Source: UBA1151 sp963579925 (GTDB lineage Bacteria; Chloroflexota; Dehalococcoidia; Lucifugimonadales; Lucifugimonadaceae). From it: DNA of 5,025 bases. The notes below the pieces were generated by a model, which made no database searches, was not told where the DNA came from, and saw nothing but the letters and a program-made list of their open reading frames with translations. This document shows positions 1 through 5,025 of the stretch, piece by piece (the first letter of the stretch is position 1; every line of letters starts with the position of its first letter). A program made the translations under genes and the position numbers. Location of the stretch: assembly GCA_963579925.1 (NCBI GenBank), contig CAUZJA010000209.1:1-5025 (forward strand), in the 5' to 3' direction.

Positions 1-513
1 ACCACATTGATACGATATGTGGATCAGTTGCTAAATGTTGGAATGGACTTTGGCGGCCAGCCCCTCTCGCGCAGTGCTCATCCGAATACGTCGTTCACAA
101 TTGGCTCCGGCTTCGAGCCAGAAGCACCCAACGCCGAGCATGAACTCGAAAAACTCAGACGCAAGATCGAAAACGGCGCTGACTACATCTTCACGCAGCC
201 GGTATTCGATATGTCAGCCTTGAACCCTATCGATTCGCTCAGAAAAGACATCGCAATTCTGCCCGGTGTTCTGGTGCTCAATGGACTAGGCCACGCCCGC
301 CGAATGGCCCTGACACCAGGTGTACGAATCCCTGACGCCATATTTAATCGTCTTGAGAGATTCGATCAGCCAGAAGATCAGGTCAAAGAGGCCCGCTCAC
401 TAGCCGCAGAGCAAGTGCAAGCCACCAAAGACTCCGGGTGGGCCGGCGTTTATCTGATGCCACCGGCCGGTCACCACGGAGTCACCGATGTTCTTATGCA
501 GGGGCTGACCTAG
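1..513 (+). CDS. Methylenetetrahydrofolate reductase family protein, C-terminal part (5' end outside the window)
   Basis: The family reduces 5,10-methylenetetrahydrofolate to 5-methyltetrahydrofolate with a flavin in a TIM barrel, in the cytoplasm, and supplies methyl groups for methionine synthesis. The reading frame is open from base 1, so the TTG at base 7 is not a real start; 170 residues are visible. Counting from the first codon, I see FTIG near 32-35, GADYIFTQPVFD at 59-70, LPGVL near 87-91, VRIPD near 108-112 and VYLMPP at 150-155. TQPVFD corresponds to the TQFFFD segment of E. coli MetF, whose Gln (here residue 67) contacts folate. The sequence around GMDFGGQP and the ending VYLMPPAG resemble the C-terminal half of bifunctional YitJ-type proteins (homocysteine S-methyltransferase plus MTHFR) more than stand-alone MetF. 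The N-terminal half is out of view, so this remains inference. The TAG stop at 511-513 overlaps the stop of the convergent gene. Confidence 0.85.
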   Translation, partial: TTLIRYVDQLLNVGMDFGGQPLSRSAHPNTSFTIGSGFEPEAPNAEHELEKLRRKIENGADYIFTQPVFDMSALNPIDSLRKDIAILPGVLVLNGLGHARRMALTPGVRIPDAIFNRLERFDQPEDQVKEARSLAAEQVQATKDSGWAGVYLMPPAGHHGVTDVLMQGLT

Positions 514-1619
514 CTCAGCACCGCCAACTTGTGGTGCTCAATCAGATCAAAGTCGATCTGCGCCCCCAGACCAGGCTCCTCGAAGGCGTGGACCATCCCG
601 TTTGAGTCCACCTCAATGTCCTCAACGAGACCGAACTTCTGCGCCTCAGCTGGAAGTAGCACCTCAAAGTAGTCGCAGTTCTTGATCGCCATGATCACGT
701 GAAGGTTCGCCACGTTGTTCAGGCTGTTGCCGCCGTGATGCACCTCAAAGTTGGTGTGGAACGCCTCAGCAAGATGCGCGATCTTCATCAGGTTGGTGAT
801 CCCACCCGTAACCGCAACGTCCGCTCTGAGATAATCCGTAGCGTCGCGCACCAGCCACTCAGTCTTCGCCGCGAACCCGCCCGGGGAGTACTCAGTAGCC
901 ATTACTGGGATGTTGAGATGCTTCTTGAGCTTCACGTAATTGTGGATGTCGTCCTCAACCAGCGGGTCCTCATACCAGAGGTATCCCAATTCTTCGACCG
1001 CCTGCCCAACCTTGAGTGCCGTTGGGTAGTCGTAAGCCCACGTGGAATCGAGCATCAGCGTGAAATCATCGCCAACCCGTGAACGAGTCTCCTCACATAC
1101 TTCGATGTCGAGTTTGGGGTCGGTTGGCGGATGTATCTTGTACGCCTGCCAGCCTTTTGACTTGAAGTCAGCAGCTTCAGACGCGTAGTCGTCAGCCGTA
1201 GGGAACACTTTCGAGGACGCATACGCGGGCACGCTCGTCCGATATGAGCCCAGCAGGCGATGAATCGGCAATCCTGCGATCTTGCCCATCAAATCCCACA
1301 GCGCGACGTCCACCGCCCCGACGATGCGATATCCAGAGTTCCGCTGAAGCCTGATTATCCGATCGAAGATTCGTTCCCGATCAGTCGGATCCTGCCCCAC
1401 CACCTGAGGCTTGAGCTCTTCGATGAGTGACTGAGCATCAAGATGCGCACCCTTGCTCGACGACCCCAGGAAAGAGTAACCCGATAGCCCTTCATCAGTT
1501 TTGATTTCAACCAGCCCGAGCTGAGTCGATCCACCAAACGATGGCGTGTGTTTGCCGTAGCGCATCTGGGGAATTCCACCCCACTCGAACAAAGTCACCG
1601 TGAGGTCTGTGATTTTCAT
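510..1619 (-). CDS. Mandelate racemase-subgroup enolase-superfamily enzyme (probable sugar-acid dehydratase or racemase)
   Basis: This is a full-length 369-residue protein, the usual size for COG4948. Such enzymes abstract the proton next to a carboxylate using Mg2+ in a modified TIM barrel, and many are sugar-acid dehydratases. The N-terminal capping domain spans about residues 1-125, with the typical VGAVDVALWDLMGK helix at 100-113. Barrel residues seen are K161-x-H163 (YKIHPP), metal-ligand candidates D191 (LMLDSTW), E217 (WYEDPL) and E243 (ATEYS), D267 (RADVAVTGG) paired with His294/295 (FEVHHGG), and E319 (FEVLLP). The His-Asp pair places it in the mandelate racemase subgroup. The second-strand motif is KxH rather than the commoner KxK, so mandelate racemase activity should not be assumed; the substrate cannot be read from the sequence. 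The ATG start gives the expected MKI-type N-terminus, but only a weak Shine-Dalgarno (GGGT) precedes it. The gene stands alone on this strand. Confidence 0.9.
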   Translation of the reverse strand: MKITDLTVTLFEWGGIPQMRYGKHTPSFGGSTQLGLVEIKTDEGLSGYSFLGSSSKGAHLDAQSLIEELKPQVVGQDPTDRERIFDRIIRLQRNSGYRIVGAVDVALWDLMGKIAGLPIHRLLGSYRTSVPAYASSKVFPTADDYASEAADFKSKGWQAYKIHPPTDPKLDIEVCEETRSRVGDDFTLMLDSTWAYDYPTALKVGQAVEELGYLWYEDPLVEDDIHNYVKLKKHLNIPVMATEYSPGGFAAKTEWLVRDATDYLRADVAVTGGITNLMKIAHLAEAFHTNFEVHHGGNSLNNVANLHVIMAIKNCDYFEVLLPAEAQKFGLVEDIEVDSNGMVHAFEEPGLGAQIDFDLIEHHKLAVLS

Positions 1620-1740
1620 CTGGATTACCCATTCTGTTTGCCGCCCATTGCGAGAACGGCACTACCATGTCTTGAATAAGAATTTTGCGGAAGACTACAT
1701 CACAATTTGCCCCGAAGGCGAAATTAGACAGGAAACGTAA
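1620..1740. promoter_or_regulatory. Divergent intergenic region between the enolase-superfamily gene and the 57-residue gene
   Basis: This 121-bp gap must hold the start signals for both divergent units. On the + strand, TTGAAT at 1672-1677 and TACATC near 1697-1702 could be a weak -35/-10 pair, but the second hexamer matches the consensus poorly. I see no clear operator palindrome. The location is certain; any specific promoter is not. Confidence 0.3.
1730..1735 (+). promoter_or_regulatory. Ribosome binding site of the 57-residue gene
   Basis: AGGAAA ends five bases before the ATG at 1741, so the AGGA core lies seven bases from it. This site is the main support for treating the short reading frame as a gene. 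Confidence 0.6.
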
Positions 1741-1914
1741 ATGGAACTGCTGTTTGAGTCTGAGCATCCACCAAAGACCATGGTGCTGGAGCGGACTGAT
1801 GACGATCGGCTCCGGCTGATAATCACCCTGAAAAAGCTTGGTCAGGAAACTGTGTTGGAATATTTCCTTGACGATCAAGATCGAGAGCAACTCGCGCAGG
1901 CACTAGGGAATTGA
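1741..1914 (+). CDS. Small conserved-looking protein of unknown function, 57 residues
   Basis: I do not recognise this protein. It starts at ATG with a good Shine-Dalgarno (AGGAAA) and ends at TGA 1912-1914. It is acidic and hydrophilic, with no signal peptide, no membrane segment and no cysteines. Its pattern suggests two or three beta strands (TMVLERTDDD, LRLIITLKKLG, TVLEYFL) followed by a short helix (DREQLAQAL), a plausible small folded domain. The next gene begins at TTG 1911-1913, inside this stop codon, which points to translational coupling and one transcript. It may act with the 188-residue protein as a partner or regulator; that is inference from position only. The evidence for coding is the ribosome binding site, the overlap and the sensible secondary-structure pattern. 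Confidence 0.6.
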   Translation: MELLFESEHPPKTMVLERTDDDRLRLIITLKKLGQETVLEYFLDDQDREQLAQALGN

Positions 1915-2477
1915 CCAGCCCCGGATTTGCCAGTGGAAGCAGGGGCGGCGGCGGTCTCAAGTTCTGGGGTGACGCGTCAATTGACGGTCGCCCCCGCGCG
2001 CTTACCGTGGACATCACCGGCAACGTTGAAGGCTGGGAGCACGACTCCGCACGCCGCGTTCATTCGAGTTTTTCGCGGCGTGACATTCTCGTTGCAGCGC
2101 AAGAGCCGCTGTTTGGCAGCACGTCTGATCTCGCCGAAATGATTAGCGGGGCAGGGGAGTTTAACGCGATGCTCCTCCTGTGTCGTCCAGTCGACAGCGA
2201 CGCCGCTGCGGCCATCTGGAGCCAACTGGAGCTAGTTCGAAGTGATGCGCTTCTGGCGATCTGTACCTGGGATAAGACTGAGCCGCTTCTTGCCAGTGCA
2301 GTAGCGGAGTCAACCGGCAAGTTGGGTCAGCTGGCCGCTGTGCAAGAGACTCCAATGTCCGTCAGGGCAGCAGGGCTGTTCTTCATGAAGCTCTTCGCCG
2401 AACTCGATCTCCACTCCGAGTCGACTGAGTCGATGACCGGCAAGATGGTCTGGTTTGGCCACTCCAAGGCCCGATAG
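1911..2477 (+). CDS. Protein of unknown function, 188 residues, TTG start coupled to the upstream small gene
   Basis: I do not recognise a family. The frame has a stop at 1869-1871, and TTG 1911 is the first usable start after it, overlapping the previous TGA as TTGA. AGGG at 1905-1908 lies too close to be a normal ribosome binding site, which fits re-initiation after the upstream gene. Residues 1-15 are a Gly/Ser-rich tail (SRGGGG). Residues 16-40 look like beta strands (LKFWGDASIDG, ALTVDITGN). From about residue 50 the protein is mostly helical and soluble: a SRRDIL stretch near 55-60, a leucine-rich segment near 84-88 (AMLLLCRPVD), and AAGLFFMKLFAELDL near 154-168. No signal peptide or membrane segment is visible. 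Trp and Cys residues occur in IWSQLEL and ICTWDKTEP. GTG at 2007 is an alternative start but would remove the strand region. Expression through the coupled upstream gene is likely. Confidence 0.75.
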   Translation: MTSPGFASGSRGGGGLKFWGDASIDGRPRALTVDITGNVEGWEHDSARRVHSSFSRRDILVAAQEPLFGSTSDLAEMISGAGEFNAMLLLCRPVDSDAAAAIWSQLELVRSDALLAICTWDKTEPLLASAVAESTGKLGQLAAVQETPMSVRAAGLFFMKLFAELDLHSESTESMTGKMVWFGHSKAR

Positions 2478-2574
2478 ATACTCCGCCGCCGCCATCTGGA
2501 CGGCAGAGTCTCGCTCAAGGCTTAGCGCGTGGTCAGGAGTTGAGGCGAAATCGGCCTAGGCCCTGACTTCAGCG

Positions 2575-4230
2575 CTACTCGGTTGTTTCTGGCGTTGGTG
2601 CCGAGGTGCTTCGATCACGTATCCGGAAGAAGAACCACCAGATCGCTCCGGCAATTATCACAACGGGTAGGAACACCAGCGCAAAGATCAGAATGTTGAG
2701 CAACACAGCGCCGGCAACAAGCAACGCCTCGCCAGCATCCTTGAGGGTGTTCCCAAAGCTGGTCTCGGTGAGGCCAGAGTTAGATGGGTCGGTTATGACC
2801 AGGCTCACTTGTCCCGTCGCCTCAACCGGACCTGCAGGGGAATCACCTCGTATGGTGAGAACTGCGTTGAACGGCGTTGGTCGGAAGTTCTGGTACTCAT
2901 GACTCGCCGTCGCCGCGGTTACACCCTGGGGTAGCGCAATTGGCTCTTGCGAGAAACCATCGCCAAAGTCCCATGAGTACGTGAGATTCTCAAGTACAGC
3001 CGGACGAGTGAACGAACCCTGGAATTCAACCTCATCACCGGCTTCCACAACAACGTTCTCACCGGCGTAAACCTCAATCACAGGAATCTGACTGACTGTA
3101 GCGATCAACTTGTCTTCGCCTTCAGCCAATCCAGACGGACCGGTTCCTTTGACCTTTGCCGTCACAAAGTACGGAGACTCTTCATCGTTGAAGTACGTGT
3201 GGGTTACAGGTGCGGAGATGAGTACGTCTGGATCTTCAGTGGCAATCACGTGAGTAACCCGCACTTCTCGTGAGCCATCGCCAAAGTCCCAGGTGATTAC
3301 AAAATCTTCAATGCCCTCAGGAGCAGTGAACTCAGTTCGGAACCTGGCGACACTTCCAACTGCAGGCGCCTGATCAGTGCCCGCATCCACCACAATCTCA
3401 CCCGGTTCCGTGGACATATCAACGTTGATCAACGAGAACGAGGAGCTCTCCTGCAGGAAGTTGACTCGCGCTTGCAACGCGTCTTTATCCGCCTGGATAC
3501 GCGTCATCTCTTTTTGGATAGCGTTCGCATCTGGGATTTCATCTGCACGCTCAAATAGCACCGCTAAAGCGTCAAGGGTCAACTGCATTGTCTCGATGCG
3601 CGCACTAATGTCAGTGAACTCCTCTGTGAAGTCCTGACTGGTCAGGCGCTCAGACTCAACCTCCGTCGCAGCGCCTTTCACATCACTTAGCGCTTCATTA
3701 ATTCGATTTGACGGAACACGAATCGACACACGTGCAGTGTGAGATTCGATCTGCTGGCTTGAGACCACCCATCCACCAAGTCGGACCGCAAGATCGGATA
3801 TCTGCGCGGTCGCTTGGGACACATCTGGGACGATGATGTCGATATCAAGAGTCCTGACGATGATCCGCTCTGTAGCGGCCGTTGCGATTTGAGAATCAAG
3901 GCCACCAGTAGCAGCGCCATCTCCCGATATCGCAGCGTCTTCATCAACGCCTGCCAGGAAGGTGTTCTTGGAGCTCTGGAATTCCGGGGAGGGTGCTGGT
4001 GCCGATGCGGGTTGAGCTTCCGGAGTGTCATCCCTGGAAAGACGGACACCACCAGAATCTGCCTCTACGACGACTCCCGAGGCACCGGGTGAACCGGGTG
4101 AGCCGGCAGAATCGAATAGCGATTCGTTCGCTGACGATGCGGTGTCGTTCGATCCGCACGCGACCACAATCGCCGCAACGGCGATGAGCATGGTGAGCAG
4201 GAGTCGTTTTTTGATGGCTGCTGTTGTCAT
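2575..4230 (-). CDS. DUF4349 lipoprotein with two PKD-like domains and a C-terminal transmembrane segment
   Basis: This is a 551-residue surface protein with no assigned enzyme activity. I chose ATG 4230 because it has a GAGGG site five bases upstream and opens directly into a lipoprotein signal: KKR, a hydrophobic stretch, then IVVAC with the lipidated Cys at residue 25. A start at 4359 would add 43 residues and bury the signal. Residues 26-118 are a Ser/Ala/Pro/Gly-rich linker. Residues about 119-275 match DUF4349: the RTLDIDIIV strand, LGGWVVSS, RVSIRVPSNR, and a helical coiled-coil-like region (about 207-260) ending in FSLINVDMS. Two PKD-like beta domains follow, with WDFGDG at 314-319 and 420-425, the first also with THTY. 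A hydrophobic span at about 503-536 (ending IWWFFF) and a basic RIRDR tail complete it. PKD folds usually mediate extracellular binding. DUF4349 proteins usually pass directly from the coiled coil to the membrane segment, so the PKD pair is unusual. In a one-membrane cell both ends would sit in the same membrane. Confidence 0.9.
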   Translation of the reverse strand: MTTAAIKKRLLLTMLIAVAAIVVACGSNDTASSANESLFDSAGSPGSPGASGVVVEADSGGVRLSRDDTPEAQPASAPAPSPEFQSSKNTFLAGVDEDAAISGDGAATGGLDSQIATAATERIIVRTLDIDIIVPDVSQATAQISDLAVRLGGWVVSSQQIESHTARVSIRVPSNRINEALSDVKGAATEVESERLTSQDFTEEFTDISARIETMQLTLDALAVLFERADEIPDANAIQKEMTRIQADKDALQARVNFLQESSSFSLINVDMSTEPGEIVVDAGTDQAPAVGSVARFRTEFTAPEGIEDFVITWDFGDGSREVRVTHVIATEDPDVLISAPVTHTYFNDEESPYFVTAKVKGTGPSGLAEGEDKLIATVSQIPVIEVYAGENVVVEAGDEVEFQGSFTRPAVLENLTYSWDFGDGFSQEPIALPQGVTAATASHEYQNFRPTPFNAVLTIRGDSPAGPVEATGQVSLVITDPSNSGLTETSFGNTLKDAGEALLVAGAVLLNILIFALVFLPVVIIAGAIWWFFFRIRDRSTSAPTPETTE

Positions 4231-4235
4231 GGATA

Positions 4236-4240
4236 CCCTC
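4236..4240 (-). promoter_or_regulatory. Ribosome binding site that fixes the start of the DUF4349 lipoprotein
   Basis: On the - strand this reads GAGGG, five bases before the ATG at 4230-4228. It decides for the internal ATG, in agreement with the lipoprotein signal peptide, against the in-frame start at 4359, which has none of this support. Confidence 0.65.
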
Positions 4241-4356
4241 ACTTCACTGTGACCCCAGCACATCGGAAGAAAACGGTTCCCCCATAGAGACGTCGTGTAG
4301 TGATAACGCTTCCTGAGAGCTTTTTCTTCCCACAGCGAGTGTTCGCCACATACACG

Positions 4357-4398
4357 CAAACGAAACAGGGGCTGCCAGCGTAGTTGCGGCAGCCCCTG
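4357..4398 (-). terminator. Strong intrinsic terminator-like hairpin downstream of the ThuA-like gene
   Basis: CAGGGGCTGCC at 4366-4376 and GGCAGCCCCTG at 4388-4398 form a perfect 11-bp, GC-rich stem with an 11-base loop. On the - strand the stem is followed at once by TTTCGTTTGCG, a broken T tract. It lies 52 bases beyond the ThuA-like stop and before the DUF4349 gene, so it should separate the two same-strand units. The + strand side lacks a T tract, so the direction is fairly clear. Confidence 0.7.
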
Positions 4399-4412
4399 AA
4401 ATATCAGTGACG

Positions 4413-4437
4413 TAAAAGTGGTCAGTCAGCGCTGACC
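4413..4437 (-). terminator. Weaker first hairpin of a tandem terminator after the ThuA-like gene
   Basis: GGTCAG at 4420-4425 and CTGACC at 4432-4437 make a 6-bp stem with a 6-base loop. On the - strand it is followed by ACTTTTACG. It starts 13 bases past the stop codon and is followed by the stronger 11-bp stem, so the two could act in series. Alone it would be a weak call; TCAGCGCTGA inside it is also a palindrome. Confidence 0.4.
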
Positions 4438-4449
4438 CATCGTTTCGAA

Positions 4450-5025
4450 CTACGCGTTCACGTAGTCCACAGCGTTCAGCACAAGCCTCTGGAAGCTAGG
4501 GTGGCTCTGGCTCACACCAGCGTGGCCCAGGGCAATGTTTGCCACCTTGCCGGAGCCATACGAGGTGCTCCAGCCCAGCGGCTTCTCCTCGTCCTCCACA
4601 ACCCCATACAGAAACACGTCAATACCGGGCTGAATATCCAGACCGCAATAGCACTCGTCTTCGGTTTCGAACTCGGTAATCCCCGCGGCAAGCGCGTGAT
4701 CCGGGTTCTTGACCGACACCGTCATGGTGCCAAACGGTGGATGCCAGCTCGTGCCGGAAACCCAGCCGCCGCCGGTAAGCTTCTTCATCTCTTCCCAGTC
4801 AGGAGCTGAGTCAGGTGAGATGTGAAGTGAAACCAGTCCGCCACCAGACTCAACAAACGACTTGAGCCCATCGCGCTGAGGCACGGTGAAGTTGTTGTTG
4901 TCATCGTCACGCCGTCGTGTGTTCAGAACAATTGAGTCGAATGATTTCACAGCATCCGTGGCAAGTTCTGCCGCAGATTCGGAAACGGTAACTGAGTGTC
5001 CCGCTGCCTCAAGAAAGGACGAAAG
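4450..5025 (-). CDS. ThuA-like (trehalose utilisation) domain protein, N-terminus outside the window
   Basis: ThuA-like proteins have a class I glutamine amidotransferase-like fold, often sit with sugar catabolism genes, and mostly lack a proven reaction. The frame stays open to the right edge; 191 residues are visible, and the first GTG-type start at 4950 is not real because the preceding residues continue the fold (LEAAGHSVTVSE near 5-16, then SFDSIVLN). Further landmarks, counted from the first visible residue, are SGGGLVSLH at 60-68, the HPP segment at about 95-97, NPDHALAAGI near 107-116, DECYCGL at 123-129 where family members usually have DE-aromatic residues, PLGWSTSYGSGKV near 149-160, and LGHAGVSQSHPSF at 166-178 followed by the closing helix VLNAVDYV. 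Only perhaps 10-25 residues seem to be missing, judged by the family's usual length. The TAG stop at 4452-4450 is followed by two hairpins read as terminators. Substrate unknown. Confidence 0.85.
   Translation of the reverse strand, partial: LSSFLEAAGHSVTVSESAAELATDAVKSFDSIVLNTRRRDDDNNNFTVPQRDGLKSFVESGGGLVSLHISPDSAPDWEEMKKLTGGGWVSGTSWHPPFGTMTVSVKNPDHALAAGITEFETEDECYCGLDIQPGIDVFLYGVVEDEEKPLGWSTSYGSGKVANIALGHAGVSQSHPSFQRLVLNAVDYVNA

Noticed and set aside
699..1082. 127-residue open frame on the + strand inside the enolase-superfamily gene
   Set aside because: It lies wholly inside a well-supported gene on the other strand and has no recognisable domain or ribosome site, so it is an antisense shadow.
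1507..1890. 127-residue open frame on the - strand crossing the divergent intergenic region
   Set aside because: It overlaps the start of the enolase-superfamily gene in another frame and the 57-residue gene on the opposite strand. It shows no family signature.
2478..2574. GGCCTAGGCC palindrome (2553-2562) and GTCAGG/CCTGAC pair (2532-2537, 2562-2567) between two convergent genes
   Set aside because: The location suits a shared terminator, but the outer stem is only 6 bp with a 24-base loop that shares bases with the palindrome, and no T tract follows on either strand. I would not call it.
3687..4052. 121-residue open frame on the - strand in a second frame of the lipoprotein gene
   Set aside because: Its sequence is basic and of low structure (many Arg, Ser, Pro), as expected for an out-of-frame reading of the DUF4349 region.
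4244..4252. TCACTGTGA near-palindrome upstream of the lipoprotein start, a possible operator
   Set aside because: Four-base arms around one central base occur often by chance, there is no second copy, and it sits next to the ribosome site without a promoter context that I can identify.
4307..4328. GCTT...GAGC followed by TTTTTCTT on the + strand, like a terminator
   Set aside because: The stem is only about four pairs with one wobble, and there is no + strand gene upstream to terminate. The T run is more likely part of the leader of the - strand gene.
4231..4359. In-frame 43-codon extension upstream of the DUF4349 lipoprotein start
   Set aside because: It would bury the lipoprotein signal peptide inside the protein and lies upstream of a clear ribosome binding site at 4236-4240. 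The region is better read as the leader and promoter of the gene, though I could not pick out a convincing -35/-10 pair in it.

Overview
The window looks like ordinary chromosomal DNA from a free-living bacterium with moderately high GC and tightly packed genes. It is not a phage, plasmid or CRISPR region. Several features would fit the marine SAR202 clade of Chloroflexota: an enolase-superfamily sugar-acid enzyme, a ThuA-type protein, a YitJ-type methylenetetrahydrofolate reductase half and a DUF4349 lipoprotein. SAR202 genomes are known for expanded enolase-superfamily families. This placement is inference from gene content only, with no marker gene in view, and confidence is low to moderate.

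Layout, left to right. At 1-513 (+) is the C-terminal end of a methylenetetrahydrofolate reductase (MTHFR) family protein that enters from the left edge. It meets a convergent gene at 510-1619 (-), a mandelate racemase-subgroup enolase-superfamily enzyme, and the two stop codons share one CTAG. A 121-bp divergent intergenic stretch follows. Then come two overlapping + strand genes of unknown function: a 57-residue protein at 1741-1914, and a 188-residue protein at 1911-2477 that starts at TTG inside a TTGA overlap. The second converges, across 97 bp, on a 551-residue lipoprotein at 2575-4230 (-). That lipoprotein carries a DUF4349 domain, two PKD-like domains and a C-terminal membrane segment. 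The intergenic 4231-4449 holds two hairpins with T-rich 3' flanks on the - strand, read as tandem terminators for the last gene. That gene, a ThuA-like protein at 4450-5025 (-), runs off the right edge.

How they work together. No single pathway links these genes. The MTHFR half belongs to one-carbon/methionine metabolism. The enolase-superfamily and ThuA-like proteins both fit carbohydrate or sugar-acid catabolism but lie far apart in separate transcription units. The DUF4349/PKD protein is a cell-surface protein. The least explained parts are the coupled 57/188-residue pair and the PKD insertion in the DUF4349 protein. I found no RNA gene, insertion sequence, CRISPR array, attachment site or origin.
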